Part shown: positions 1-8,350 of the stretch, piece after piece
Layout of the letters: each line of letters begins with the position of its first letter
How positions within the stretch are numbered: position 1 is the stretch's first letter
Assembly (NCBI GenBank): GCA_036259835.1
Contig: DATABA010000022.1
Location: 17,274 to 81,273 of the forward strand
Direction of reading: 5' to 3'
Source: JALYGK01 sp036259835
GTDB taxonomy: Bacteria > Actinomycetota > UBA4738
Length of the DNA: 64,000 nt
The notes under the pieces: model-generated
Seen by the model: only the letters and a program-made list of their open reading frames with translations
The model's database searches: none
Told to the model about the DNA's origin: nothing
Made by a program: the position numbers and the translations under genes

Positions 1-1
1 G

Positions 2-478
2 AACTTCTTCTCTGGCACGGTCAAGGAAACGGACGGAGCGTCTGTTGTGGTCGATGCGTCGGGACTCCTGCTTCGATGCTCGCCGACGCCTTGGTCGCGC
101 CCCGGCACGGCGGTCCTGGTTTCGATTCGGCCCGAAAAGATCCGCCCTGCGTCACCGGACGGGACGAGCGCAAATGGCCGTGTCAACGTGGTGACCGGCC
201 GGCTCACCCGAAGGACGTACCTCGGCGACCTGGTTCGGTATCAGGTTGAGCTCCCCGGGGGCGTCGACGTCATGGTCCAGCGACAGAACGAACGGGGCGA
301 CCCGGCATCGGGGTGGGTCGTGGGGACGGAGGTGGACATCGCGTGGGACGCTGACAGCGCCGCGCTCCTTCCCGATGAAGGCGACGCGATTGCCAACGAG
401 GAAGACATGCGACTGGTCGCAGAGGGCGGAATGGACGTACCGGCGCCAGCGGAGGACACGAAGGTTCGGCAGGCCTGA
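2..478 (+). CDS. PotA-like ABC transporter ATP-binding subunit, C-terminal part (5' partial)
   Basis: The frame is open from the first bases of the window to a TGA at 476-478, so only the C-terminal ~158 residues are present. The nucleotide-binding core with Walker A and B lies upstream of the window. What remains resembles the TOBE/MOP-like region of PotA-type ATPases, with the recognisable stretch LVSIRPEKIR followed by a segment on ligand-dependent stability (YLGDLVRYQVEL). It precedes a PotD-like binding protein by 24 nt and two PotB/PotC-like permeases, so it should energise a spermidine/putrescine-type or related opine importer. Family assignment rests on the TOBE motif and the operon. 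Confidence 0.85.
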   Translation, partial: NFFSGTVKETDGASVVVDASGLLLRCSPTPWSRPGTAVLVSIRPEKIRPASPDGTSANGRVNVVTGRLTRRTYLGDLVRYQVELPGGVDVMVQRQNERGDPASGWVVGTEVDIAWDADSAALLPDEGDAIANEEDMRLVAEGGMDVPAPAEDTKVRQA

Positions 479-502
479 GAAGGCCAGAAGGGAGGAGAAG
501 GA

Positions 503-1648
503 ATGTCGGACGACAAGCTCTGGGACGCGTTGTCTCGGCGCCGAATTTCTCGGCGGAAGCTGTTGCAGGGCAGCATGGCCGCGTCAATGGCCGCGTTCCT
601 GGCCGCGTGCCAGCGGACGGTGCAGCAGCCGAGAGCCACGGCGAGCCCTCGGGCAATTCCGACTCAGCTCGAAGATGCGCTCTCGATCTACAACTGGGAG
701 AACTACATCAACCCCGAGACGCTCAAGAGGTTCGAGCGGGAGTTCGGGGTGAAGCCCACCCAGGACTTCTTCGCCTCGAACGAGGACCTTCAGGCCAAGA
801 TCAAGGCAGGGGCGAAGGGCTACGACGTCGCCGCCCCCACCGGCTACATGGTGGAGATCATGGGCTACGAGGACAGGACCCTCCTCGAGCTGGATCACTC
901 ACGGATTCCGAACCTCAAGAATTGCAACCAGCGGTATCTGAACCTACCGTTCGACCCGGGCAACAAGTACAGCGTCCCGAAGGACCTCGGCACGACGGGA
1001 TTCGGCTACCGGACGGACAACGTGAAGGAAGAGCTCACCACGTGGGAGGACTTCTATCGCAACGCCTCGAAATACTCGGGGCGGTACGCGGTCATCGACA
1101 GCGGCCCGGAGATCATTGGGTCGGCGCTGAAGATGCTGGGGTACTCCTACAACACGGATAACAAGTCAGAGATCGACGAGGCAACCGCCGAGATCATCAA
1201 GCTGAAGCCGCACGTCAAGACGATCGACTCGGCGAACTACGACACCCAGCTCGAGCGGGGCGAGGCCTGGATCGTTCTCGGGTGGAACGGCGACGTGCTG
1301 GTGGCCCAGAGCAACGCGCCGAAGGCCGGCATCACCTATGTCGTACCGCAGGAGGGCACCGAGGTCTGGCAGGACACGTGGGTGATCCTGCGCGACGCGC
1401 CGCACCCGGCCATCGCGCACGCCTTCCTCAACTGGATCCTCCAGCCGGAGATCCAGGGACTGGAGACCAGCTACTCGTACTACGCCAGCGCCGTTGACGC
1501 GGCCAAGGAGCACGTCGATCCAGCGGTGGCGAACGATCCCGCGGTCTACCCGCCGGAAGACGTGCTGGCGAGGTGCGAGGTCGCCGACTTCAGCCCCGAC
1601 GGATTCAACTACCGGAACGAGGCCTTCGAGAAGTTCAAGGCCGCGTAG
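503..1648 (+). CDS. PotD-like extracellular solute-binding lipoprotein, Tat-exported
   Basis: 381 residues. The N-terminus has a twin-arginine motif (SRRKLLQ, residues 16-22), a short hydrophobic stretch and a lipobox LAAC ending at Cys36, so it is likely exported folded and lipid-anchored. The mature part begins with LSIYNWENYINPETLKRFE, a typical opening of the PotD/PotF family of periplasmic-type polyamine binding proteins. A purine-rich ribosome site (GGGAGGAGAAGG) sits just before the ATG. It lies between the ATPase and permease genes and should deliver substrate to PotB/PotC. The true ligand (polyamine, opine or similar) cannot be set from sequence. Confidence 0.9.
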   Translation: MSDDKLWDALSRRRISRRKLLQGSMAASMAAFLAACQRTVQQPRATASPRAIPTQLEDALSIYNWENYINPETLKRFEREFGVKPTQDFFASNEDLQAKIKAGAKGYDVAAPTGYMVEIMGYEDRTLLELDHSRIPNLKNCNQRYLNLPFDPGNKYSVPKDLGTTGFGYRTDNVKEELTTWEDFYRNASKYSGRYAVIDSGPEIIGSALKMLGYSYNTDNKSEIDEATAEIIKLKPHVKTIDSANYDTQLERGEAWIVLGWNGDVLVAQSNAPKAGITYVVPQEGTEVWQDTWVILRDAPHPAIAHAFLNWILQPEIQGLETSYSYYASAVDAAKEHVDPAVANDPAVYPPEDVLARCEVADFSPDGFNYRNEAFEKFKAA

Positions 1649-2551
1649 GTGGCCTCGGTCGGGCGAGGTGACACCAAGCCGGGACGATCGGGCAGCCCGG
1701 TAGCCGAACCACGGTCGCTACTGATTCCGGCGTCCGTCTGGTACGGAGTGCTGCTCGTCGTCCCCTTGGCAATCATGGTCGCCTACGCCTTCGCCAGGAA
1801 GGAAGGGTTCTCCACATTCATCTTCGGCTTCAACCTGGAGAACTGGCAGCGGGTGTGGGACCCGATCTACCGGCGGGTGTTCACGAACACGTTCGTCCTG
1901 GCGCTGATGGGAACCGTCGGATGCCTCCTCATCGGGTACCCGCTTGCCTACTGGCTGGCGACGAGGGTTCGAAAGCACAAGACGGTGATCATGCTGCTCG
2001 TCATCGTGCCTTTTTGGACCAGCCTGCTGGTGCGGACGTACGCGTGGGTGCTGATCCTTTCGGGTGAAGGGCCGGTGTCGCGGTTCCTGGAGGGTGCGGG
2101 CCTCATCTCCTCCCCGCTGGGCATCCTGTACACGAGGAACGCGGTGCTGGTAGGGCTCATTTACGACTACCTCCCGCTGATGGTCTTCCCGCTTTATGTG
2201 TCTCTGGATCGACTCGACCGCCGGCTGCTGGAAGCGTCGCGAGACCTCGGCGCCGGGCGGTGGAGGACGTTCCGCGGCGTCACCCTGCCGCTGACCATGC
2301 CGGGGATCATCACGGGTTCGCTGTTGGTGTTCATTCCGATGATGGGCGAGTACGTGGTCCCGAGCATTCTCGGCGGTGCGAGGTCATTCACGGTGGGGAG
2401 CCTGGTGGCCTTCCAGTTCCTGACCTCCATCAACTGGGCGTTCGGCGCGGCGATCTCGATGACCCTGATTCTGTTGATGTTGGTGATCATTTTTCTGTAC
2501 CTCAAGGCGATCGGACGGCAAGTCGAGACGAACGTCGGAGCCGCCCTCTGA
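1649..2551 (+). CDS. PotB-like ABC transporter permease
   Basis: 300 residues with about six membrane segments. It contains the BPD_transp_1 cytoplasmic EAA loop (EASRDLGAGRWRTFRGVTLPL, around residue 195) that docks to the ATPase, and the conserved VPFWTSLLVRTYAW stretch of PotB/PotH proteins. The GTG start at 1649 follows directly on the TAG of the binding protein gene with no gap, which indicates translational coupling. It should form the channel together with the next permease. Confidence 0.9.
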   Translation: MASVGRGDTKPGRSGSPVAEPRSLLIPASVWYGVLLVVPLAIMVAYAFARKEGFSTFIFGFNLENWQRVWDPIYRRVFTNTFVLALMGTVGCLLIGYPLAYWLATRVRKHKTVIMLLVIVPFWTSLLVRTYAWVLILSGEGPVSRFLEGAGLISSPLGILYTRNAVLVGLIYDYLPLMVFPLYVSLDRLDRRLLEASRDLGAGRWRTFRGVTLPLTMPGIITGSLLVFIPMMGEYVVPSILGGARSFTVGSLVAFQFLTSINWAFGAAISMTLILLMLVIIFLYLKAIGRQVETNVGAAL

Positions 2552-2562
2552 GTACTGCTGCC

Positions 2563-3426
2563 GTGCCGGCCCTTGCCGTGGAGCAACAGCCACGCGCGTT
2601 GGTCTCCGACCGGGTCATGAACGCCGTGTTGCGCTCACATGCCGTGCTGGTCTTCGTGTTCCTCTACGCGCCGATCCTGGTCGTGGTGATCTTCGCCTTC
2701 AACGCCAACCGGTACGCGGCGACGTGGACCGAGCCGTCCCTCCGGTGGTTCGGGATCACGTTCGGGGACGAAACGATTCGACGATCGTTCTTCCTTTCCG
2801 TGTGGACCGCCGCCCTCAATGCCGTGATCGCCACGGTCATCGGATCGGCGGCGGCGCTCGGTCTTCGAAACATCGGGCGCCGGGCGAGGACGGTGTTCGA
2901 TGCCTTCGTCTACACGAATCTGGTCATCCCCGAGATCGTGATCGCCATCGCCTCGCTGCTGTTCTTCACGACGGTCGGTTTTCCGCTCGGAGCGTGGGCA
3001 ATCGTCCTGACCCACTCGTTGTTCAACGTGTCGATCGTGACGCTGGTCGTTCGAGCGCGGCTGGCGGGAATGGACCGCTCGCTGGAAGAGGCCTCGGCCG
3101 ACCTGGGGGGGACGCGGTGGGGCACCTTCCGCCAGGTAACGCTGCCGCAGCTGTTCCCCGCGATCATCGCCGGAGCGCTGCTGGCCTTCACGTTTTCGTT
3201 CGACGACGTGGTCCTTTCGACGTTCGTCACCGGACCCGGTTCGACCACGCTGCCGCTTCGGGTGTTCTCCGAGGTTCGGTTCGGTCTGACTCCCCGAATC
3301 AACGTCGTCGCGGTGTTCATCCTTTGCCTCACGCTCACGGCGATCCTGATCGCTCAACTCTTGCTTCGGAGGGCCGGCTCCACGCCCCTGCCCGCCGGTG
3401 ACACGCTCGTGGCGAGGGAATCATGA
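2563..3426 (+). CDS. PotC-like ABC transporter permease
   Basis: About 287 residues from the GTG at 2563; GTG 2578 and ATG 2617 are in-frame alternatives. The frame is open further upstream, but that part overlaps potB and is not protein-like. Features are six membrane helices, the YAPILVVVIFAFN start of TM1 typical for PotC/PotI, and the EAA loop EEASADLGGTRWGTFRQVTLP. It closes the ABC operon and overlaps the start of the downstream regulator by 4 nt (ATGA), so the regulator is co-translated with the transporter. Confidence 0.88.
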   Translation: MPALAVEQQPRALVSDRVMNAVLRSHAVLVFVFLYAPILVVVIFAFNANRYAATWTEPSLRWFGITFGDETIRRSFFLSVWTAALNAVIATVIGSAAALGLRNIGRRARTVFDAFVYTNLVIPEIVIAIASLLFFTTVGFPLGAWAIVLTHSLFNVSIVTLVVRARLAGMDRSLEEASADLGGTRWGTFRQVTLPQLFPAIIAGALLAFTFSFDDVVLSTFVTGPGSTTLPLRVFSEVRFGLTPRINVVAVFILCLTLTAILIAQLLLRRAGSTPLPAGDTLVARES

Positions 3427-3986
3427 GCGCCCCAGCGGACGAGCTCGAGCTTGGGCGCCGGATCCGGGCTCTTCGCGAGGAACGAGGCCTCTCCCTCAGC
3501 CGTCTGGCCACGGCGGTAGGCGTGTCGGAGAGCTTCCTCTCACAGGTGGAACGCGGCGTCGCGAGTCCTTCGGTCGCATCGCTCCGACGGATCGCTGCCG
3601 CTCTGGGTGAGTCGGTGGCGGCGTTCTTCGCCGGAGCTCCCGCCACCGGCCGGGTGGTCCGAGTCGTGGACCGTCAGCGCATGGTTCACCCGCGTCGAAT
3701 GTGGGAGGACGTCCTGCTGACCCCACCGGCGTCCCGGCATCTGCAGGTGATCCTGTCCGTGATCGAGCCCGGGGCGGGATCCGGCGACGAGCCGTACTCG
3801 CACGACTCGGACGAGGAATGCGTGATCGTGCTCAAAGGCCAGCTCAATTTCTGGGTCGGGGAGGACCTTTACGAGCTCGCCGAAGGCGACACGCTGCTGT
3901 TCGAGAGCCGCGTGCCACATCGCAATGACAACCCCGGCCCATCGAAGGCGGAGGTGCTGTGGGTCATCACGCCCCCTTCGTATTGA
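3423..3986 (+). CDS. XRE-family transcriptional regulator with C-terminal cupin domain
   Basis: 187 residues. An HTH_3 domain at residues ~10-65 has the motif LSRLATAVGVSESFLSQVERG, followed by a small-molecule-binding cupin_2 domain (~110-185: HSDEECVIVLKGQ, then GDTLLFESRVPHRNDN). This is the PuuR architecture of regulators for polyamine and amino-acid catabolism. It starts inside the last codons of the upstream permease (ATGA). From its position it probably controls this transport/catabolic operon in response to the imported compound or a product. Confidence 0.9.
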   Translation: MSAPADELELGRRIRALREERGLSLSRLATAVGVSESFLSQVERGVASPSVASLRRIAAALGESVAAFFAGAPATGRVVRVVDRQRMVHPRRMWEDVLLTPPASRHLQVILSVIEPGAGSGDEPYSHDSDEECVIVLKGQLNFWVGEDLYELAEGDTLLFESRVPHRNDNPGPSKAEVLWVITPPSY

Positions 3987-3996
3987 GGCGTTTGCC

Positions 3997-5133
3997 GTGA
4001 AAGCCGTCGTACTCGGCGCCGCTGGGCTCATCGGCCGCGAGGTGGCTGGCACCGTGATCCGTCGAGGCGCTTTCCAAGGTGTCGTTCTGGCAGACCGGCA
4101 GCGCGACCCACTTCGGAAGGTTGCGGCCGACCTCGGTGCGGGCGTCGAGGTGCGGGAGACCGACGCGCTCGATCCATCGTCCCTGTCGCGGGCGCTGAAG
4201 GGTTGCGACGTTCTGGTGAACTGCACCACGTACCACCTCGGGGTGCGGGTCCTCACTGCGGCGGCCCGTGCCGGCGTCCACTACGTCGATCTGGGCGGGC
4301 TGTACAACACGCCCCGCCAGTTAGAGATGTCGGATCGAGTCGCCCGGGCCGGCATCACCGCCGTCATCGGCTGCGGGGCGACGCCCGGCGTCTCGAACGT
4401 GCTGGCACGGTGGGGGGCCGAATCGCTCGACGGGGCCGAGAAGGTCGAGATCGCGTTCGCCAGCTTCCGCGACCTGGCCGCTTCTCCCGGGCTCCTCGAC
4501 ACCATTCTGGATGAGTTCCGGCCGGCGATACCGCGGTTCTTCTGGCGCGACGGGGACTTCGTCCCCACCGCTCCGTTTGAAGGCCGCCGGCGTGTGCACT
4601 TCCCAACACCGGTGGGCGCGCAGGACGTCTTTTACGTCCCGCACTCCGAGACCCACACCATCCACCGGTTCCTCCCGGGCGTTCGGGAGGTTGCGGTCCG
4701 GGGGACGTGGCGGCCTCGTGACATGGCGCGGCTCCAGGCGGTCGCGTCGCTTGGGCTGACGAACGAACGGCCGGTCTCGGTGAACGGCGTTCCCGTGGTG
4801 CCGCTCCAAGTGCTTCGCGAAGTCCTTTTGGCGCAGCCGCCCGCTCCCGACGGCGAGCCCTGGGCGTTCTTCCTCTCGGTCTCGGTGAGCGGCCACTCGA
4901 ACGGTTCGCCGACGGAGGTTCGGACGACCGCCTCCCATCCGCCCGATTGGGGAACGGCGACCACCGGCCGGATGACGGGTATTCCCGCCGCGATCGGCGC
5001 CGAGATGATCGCAAGAGGACGGGCGAGCGGCGTCGGCGTGCGCCCGCCGGAAGCCGCTTTCGAACCGGAAGAGATCCTGAGGGAGCTCCGACGCGAGGGG
5101 CTGACCTTTCGACGCAGGGTTCTCCACGATTGA
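3997..5133 (+). CDS. Saccharopine dehydrogenase-family NAD(P)-dependent oxidoreductase
   Basis: About 378 residues from GTG 3997, chosen because the Rossmann glycine motif VKAVVLGAAGLIGREVA begins there. The frame stays open upstream but reads through the cupin gene. The fold is that of Sacchrp_dh_NADP, with an Asp (LADRQ) after beta2 likely contacting the cofactor ribose, then VLVNCTTYHLGVRVL and GGLYNT. The family includes saccharopine and carboxynorspermidine dehydrogenases and related opine/polyamine enzymes, which fits the neighbouring PotABCD system. The substrate is unknown. It ends in a TTGA overlap with the RidA gene. Confidence 0.82.
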   Translation: MKAVVLGAAGLIGREVAGTVIRRGAFQGVVLADRQRDPLRKVAADLGAGVEVRETDALDPSSLSRALKGCDVLVNCTTYHLGVRVLTAAARAGVHYVDLGGLYNTPRQLEMSDRVARAGITAVIGCGATPGVSNVLARWGAESLDGAEKVEIAFASFRDLAASPGLLDTILDEFRPAIPRFFWRDGDFVPTAPFEGRRRVHFPTPVGAQDVFYVPHSETHTIHRFLPGVREVAVRGTWRPRDMARLQAVASLGLTNERPVSVNGVPVVPLQVLREVLLAQPPAPDGEPWAFFLSVSVSGHSNGSPTEVRTTASHPPDWGTATTGRMTGIPAAIGAEMIARGRASGVGVRPPEAAFEPEEILRELRREGLTFRRRVLHD

Positions 5134-5546
5134 CCCACATCGAGCGGCGAAACGTACCCGGGCTCGCAGAGCCACCGGGATACACGCACCTCGCGACGGT
5201 TCGCGATTGCCGGCTCGTCTTCGTCGCGGGGCAGGTGCCGTTGGACCGGGAAGGCACACTGGTCGGGAGAGGGGACGCCCGTGAACAGGCGCGTCAGTGC
5301 CTTCGCAACCTGGAGGCGTGCTTGGCCGAAGCGGGGGCGAGCCCTGACGACGTCGTCCGCACAACTGTCTACGTTGTGCCCACCGAACGTTCGTCGCTCG
5401 CGGATGTGTGGGGGGAGCTGCGGAAGGCCGACCTCGGGGCGGTGGTCCGGACCCCCGCGACACTCGTTGGAGTCGCCCAGCTCGGGTATGAAGGGCAACT
5501 GGTCGAGATCGAGTCAACGGCGGCCATTCCCATGAGGGATCGCTAA
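5130..5546 (+). CDS. RidA family (YjgF/YER057c/UK114) protein
   Basis: 138 residues from TTG 5130, which overlaps the preceding TGA by three bases. Family landmarks are VFVAGQVPLDREGTLVG, the QARQCLRNLEACLAEAGAS helix and the DVVRTTVYVV strand. RidA proteins hydrolyse reactive enamine/imine intermediates to ketoacids and ammonia. The closing strand of this copy (LVEIESTAA) carries the Glu usual at the active site, but the substrate-binding Arg is not clear. Its coupling to an amino-acid-type dehydrogenase suggests it clears imines made by that enzyme. Confidence 0.88.
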   Translation: MTHIERRNVPGLAEPPGYTHLATVRDCRLVFVAGQVPLDREGTLVGRGDAREQARQCLRNLEACLAEAGASPDDVVRTTVYVVPTERSSLADVWGELRKADLGAVVRTPATLVGVAQLGYEGQLVEIESTAAIPMRDR

Positions 5547-5556
5547 TCTTCACGAC

Positions 5557-5781
5557 ATGTGTAGAAGCATCAAGAAGTTGCGCGGTGCGGAGACTCACGC
5601 CTCCGAGGAGGAGATCAGGGCGGCGGCGCTCCAGTTCGTCCGGAAAGTAAGCGGTTACAACCGCCCGTCCCAGGTCAACGCGGAGGCCTTCGACCGGGCG
5701 GTCGACGAGATCACGGTCGCGTCGAAGGAGCTGCTGGGCTCGCTTCGCCCCACCAGAGCGGCCTCCGCCGAACGCGCCTAA
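5557..5781 (+). CDS. DUF2277 family small protein
   Basis: 74 residues starting MCRSIKKLRG, the hallmark N-terminus of DUF2277, and containing RAAALQFVRKVSGYNRPS. This is a short all-helical family of unknown function common in actinobacteria. It sits 10 nt after ridA and 3 nt before the next gene on the same strand, so it may be in the same transcript. No catalytic motif is visible. Confidence 0.85.
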   Translation: MCRSIKKLRGAETHASEEEIRAAALQFVRKVSGYNRPSQVNAEAFDRAVDEITVASKELLGSLRPTRAASAERA

Positions 5782-5784
5782 GCG

Positions 5785-6744
5785 GTGCCTGTTCGCCCGA
5801 GGCGCGAAGACGTGGAGCTTCGCCAGGGCTTTCGCCACGACGCACTCTTCTATGAAGGGATGGACGGCTTCCTTCGCGCGGTGGTCCCGTTCGTTCGGGA
5901 GGCGGTACAGGCGAACGAGCCGATCCTGGTCGCGGTCGCGCCGGAGAAGATCGAGCGGATGAAGGCCGCGCTGATCGGCGATGCGACCGGCGTTCGGTTC
6001 GCGAACATGGATGAACTCGGCCACAACCCTGCACGAATCATTCCTGCGTGGCGCGACTTCGTCGCTGAAAACAGGGGCGGGAGTGCCTTTTTCCGAGGCG
6101 TCGGTGAGCCGATCTGGCCCGGACGGACCGAGGCCGAGCTGGCCGAGTGCCATCTGCACGAGGCCCTGGTGAACGTGGCCTTCGACGGCGGTCCGGCGTG
6201 GTGGCTGGTTTGCCCGTACGACACGTCCGCGCTTCATCCCGATGTGGTGTTGGAGGCCAGGCGGACTCACCCTCGTGTGATCGCGGACGAGGTCGAGCAA
6301 CCTGCGGCAGGACCATCGGCCGGTTCGGTTGCGGGGAGGTTCGACGCGTCGTTACCCGAGCCGCCGCCGTCTGCTGACCGCGTGCCATTCGACCTTCACT
6401 CGCTCTCCGCAGTGCGACACTTCCTTGCCGAACGCGCCCGCCGCGCGGCGCTTGATCCGGCCCGGACCGAAGACCTTGTGCTGGCGGTGAACGAAGCGGC
6501 GAGCAACAGCGTCCGGCACGGCGGTGGCAGCGGCACCCTGTTTGTGTGGGAAGACGGGAAGGTGCTGCTCAGCGAGCTTCGTGACGGCGGCCACATCGAC
6601 GACCCTCTGGTGGGTCGGGAGACTCCAACGCTCGAGCAGCTCCGCGGGCGGGGAGTGTGGCTGGCGAACCAGCTCTGCGACCTGGTGCAGGTTCGGTCGA
6701 CATCGGATGGGGTCGCGGTGCGGCTGCATATGGTCATTCCCTAG
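5785..6744 (+). CDS. MEDS-domain sensor fused to an RsbW-like HATPase (anti-sigma-type) domain
   Basis: 319 residues from GTG 5785. Residues ~10-170 form a MEDS (DcmR-like sensory) domain with landmarks DALFYEGMDGFLRAVVPFV, GVRFANMDELGHNPARII and LVNVAFDGGPAWWLVCPYD. Residues ~200-319 form an HATPase_c domain with the N-box LAVNEAASNSVRHGG and a G-box region (GRGVWLANQLCDLV). Such proteins act as serine kinases or anti-sigma switches in partner-switching systems. No STAS anti-anti-sigma gene is adjacent. An ECF sigma factor follows 112 nt downstream. Confidence 0.85.
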   Translation: MPVRPRREDVELRQGFRHDALFYEGMDGFLRAVVPFVREAVQANEPILVAVAPEKIERMKAALIGDATGVRFANMDELGHNPARIIPAWRDFVAENRGGSAFFRGVGEPIWPGRTEAELAECHLHEALVNVAFDGGPAWWLVCPYDTSALHPDVVLEARRTHPRVIADEVEQPAAGPSAGSVAGRFDASLPEPPPSADRVPFDLHSLSAVRHFLAERARRAALDPARTEDLVLAVNEAASNSVRHGGGSGTLFVWEDGKVLLSELRDGGHIDDPLVGRETPTLEQLRGRGVWLANQLCDLVQVRSTSDGVAVRLHMVIP

Positions 6745-6856
6745 CAGGGCGAGGCGAACTCTTCGACGCGGCCGCTGTTTGCGGGCGTTGGTGAACCTCA
6801 GCCGTAGCTCAGGGAACCTCGACGGCGTCCGGGCGGTAAAGGGAGTAGATCACTCC

Positions 6857-7450
6857 ATGGAGGGCCGTCCACTGGAGGAAGCCGAACTCGTCGAGCAGGC
6901 ACGACGTGGGGACGTCGGTGCGTACGAGGAGCTGGTTCGGATGTATCAGCGGCTCGCCGTCCGGACCGCGTACGTGATCACGGGAGATGGCTCCGAGGCG
7001 CAGGACGCGACCCAGGAGGCCTTCGTGAAGGCGTACCACTCGCTGAGCCGGTTCAGAGCCGGAGCGCCGTTTCGCCCGTGGTTGCTTCGGATCGTGGCCA
7101 ACGAGGCGATCAACCGGCGGAATGCTGCACGACGGCGGGGGAGACTGGCGCTCCGCGTGGCCGAGAGCCGCTGGCCCGACGATGCGGCCCCATCGCCTGA
7201 GGCGGCGGCTCTCGGGCATGAACTGAGGCGGGACGTGGTGGCGGCCATGAACCGGCTGAGGGCCGAGGACCGATTGGTTGTGGCGTACCGCTTCTTCTTC
7301 GACCTGTCCGAGGCCGAGATGGCCGAGGCGCTCGGATGCAGACGCGGGACGGTCAAGTCGCGGTTGTCGCGGGCGCTCGACCGCCTGAGGCGAGCGCTGC
7401 CCGAGGGGATGAAGGAAGACCGCGGGAGTGTGGGGAGCGAGGCGCGATGA
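6857..7450 (+). CDS. ECF-family RNA polymerase sigma-70 factor
   Basis: 197 residues from ATG 6857; the frame is open upstream but that part is not conserved. Region 2 is clear (YEELVRMYQRLAVRTAYVIT, DATQEAFVKAYHSLSRFR, PWLLRIVANEAINRRNAARRR). Region 4 is at the C-terminus (VVAYRFFFDLSEAEMAEALGCRRGTVKSRLSRALDRLR). The stop overlaps the start of the following membrane protein gene by 4 nt (ATGA), the usual layout for a sigma factor and its anti-sigma factor. Confidence 0.9.
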   Translation: MEGRPLEEAELVEQARRGDVGAYEELVRMYQRLAVRTAYVITGDGSEAQDATQEAFVKAYHSLSRFRAGAPFRPWLLRIVANEAINRRNAARRRGRLALRVAESRWPDDAAPSPEAAALGHELRRDVVAAMNRLRAEDRLVVAYRFFFDLSEAEMAEALGCRRGTVKSRLSRALDRLRRALPEGMKEDRGSVGSEAR

Positions 7451-8286
7451 CGAACGGCGTGAGCGGCCGAGACGTGGAACGAGTCTTGACCGAGGTCGGG
7501 TCGGTCCTGGACTGGCCCACCGAGGTCGACCTCGCGGTCGCGGTCGGCAATCGACTCAAGGCGGAGGCGCAACCGGCGGGGCTACGGAGTCGGATCGGCG
7601 GCGTTTGGCGAGACGCCTTTCGGCCGATTCGGTCAGAGCGATCTCGCTGGCAACTGGCTGCCGCGGCAGCGGTCGCTGCTCTGGTTCTGTTCTCGGCGGT
7701 GCTGGCCCTCTCGTCCGGAGCCAGAACGGCTGTCGCGGAGTGGTTCGGGTTGCGCGGCGTGGAGATCAGGGAAACGCCCGCTTCCCCGCGCGCTCCAATA
7801 CGCACGGTTGGCGAGGGGCTCGACCTTGGCCGGCCGGTTGCGATACAGGTTGCCGAAGGCATCGCTGGGTTCCGCCTGCAGGTTCCGAGGATGCTCGGCC
7901 GTCCGGACCTGGTGTTCGTCAGGCCACTGTCGCTGGCGGGAAACGAAGTGTTCCTGGTCTACGAATCGCGGCCGGGCCTCCCCGAGAGCTCTGAATCAGG
8001 CGTGGGCGTACTGCTCAGCGAGTTTCGCGGTGAGCTCGAGACGGCCTCGATACGAAAGGTGGCTGAGTTCACGCAGGTCTCGTTCGTTCGGGTCAACGGC
8101 AACCCCGGCTTCTGGATCGAGGGGCCGCACCAGGTCGTGTACCTCGATCCGGATCGCCGCGCTGTCGAACCGACGCGGCGGCTAGCCGGGAGCGTCCTCC
8201 TTTGGGAGCAGGACGGAATCACCTTCCGTTTGGAATCCGCGCTGTCGCTGAAGAGGGCGTTGGAGATCGCTCGAAGCGTGGAGTGA
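7447..8286 (+). CDS. Membrane-anchored anti-sigma-factor-like protein
   Basis: 279 residues from ATG 7447, overlapping the ECF sigma stop. A short cytoplasmic N-terminus (~70 residues, no HxxxCxxC zinc motif) precedes one membrane helix (LAAAAAVAALVLFSAVLALSS, ~73-93) and a ~180-residue extracytoplasmic domain. The extracytoplasmic part has a repeated beta-rich pattern (GFRLQVPRMLGRPDLVFVRPL, then FWIEGPHQVVYLD). Coupling with the sigma gene and the single-helix topology imply regulation of that sigma factor. The sequence does not match a named anti-sigma family that I recognise. Confidence 0.7.
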   Translation: MTNGVSGRDVERVLTEVGSVLDWPTEVDLAVAVGNRLKAEAQPAGLRSRIGGVWRDAFRPIRSERSRWQLAAAAAVAALVLFSAVLALSSGARTAVAEWFGLRGVEIRETPASPRAPIRTVGEGLDLGRPVAIQVAEGIAGFRLQVPRMLGRPDLVFVRPLSLAGNEVFLVYESRPGLPESSESGVGVLLSEFRGELETASIRKVAEFTQVSFVRVNGNPGFWIEGPHQVVYLDPDRRAVEPTRRLAGSVLLWEQDGITFRLESALSLKRALEIARSVE

Positions 8287-8337
8287 ACTTCGTGGAACCG
8301 TCCGCCTCCAAGGGTTGTACGGGTTGATGGGAGATCC

Positions 8338-8345
8338 AAAGGAGG
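8338..8345 (+). promoter_or_regulatory. Strong Shine-Dalgarno site deciding the cupredoxin start
   Basis: AAAGGAGG lies 5 nt before ATG 8351. This favours that ATG over the in-frame upstream ATG at 8315 and places a normal signal peptide at the N-terminus. Confidence 0.75.
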
Positions 8346-8350
8346 CATTG

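Noticed and set aside
2260..2562. Extended start of the first PotC-like permease
   Set aside because: The extension overlaps the PotB-like gene and is not membrane-protein-like; the conserved start lies at 2563 or later.
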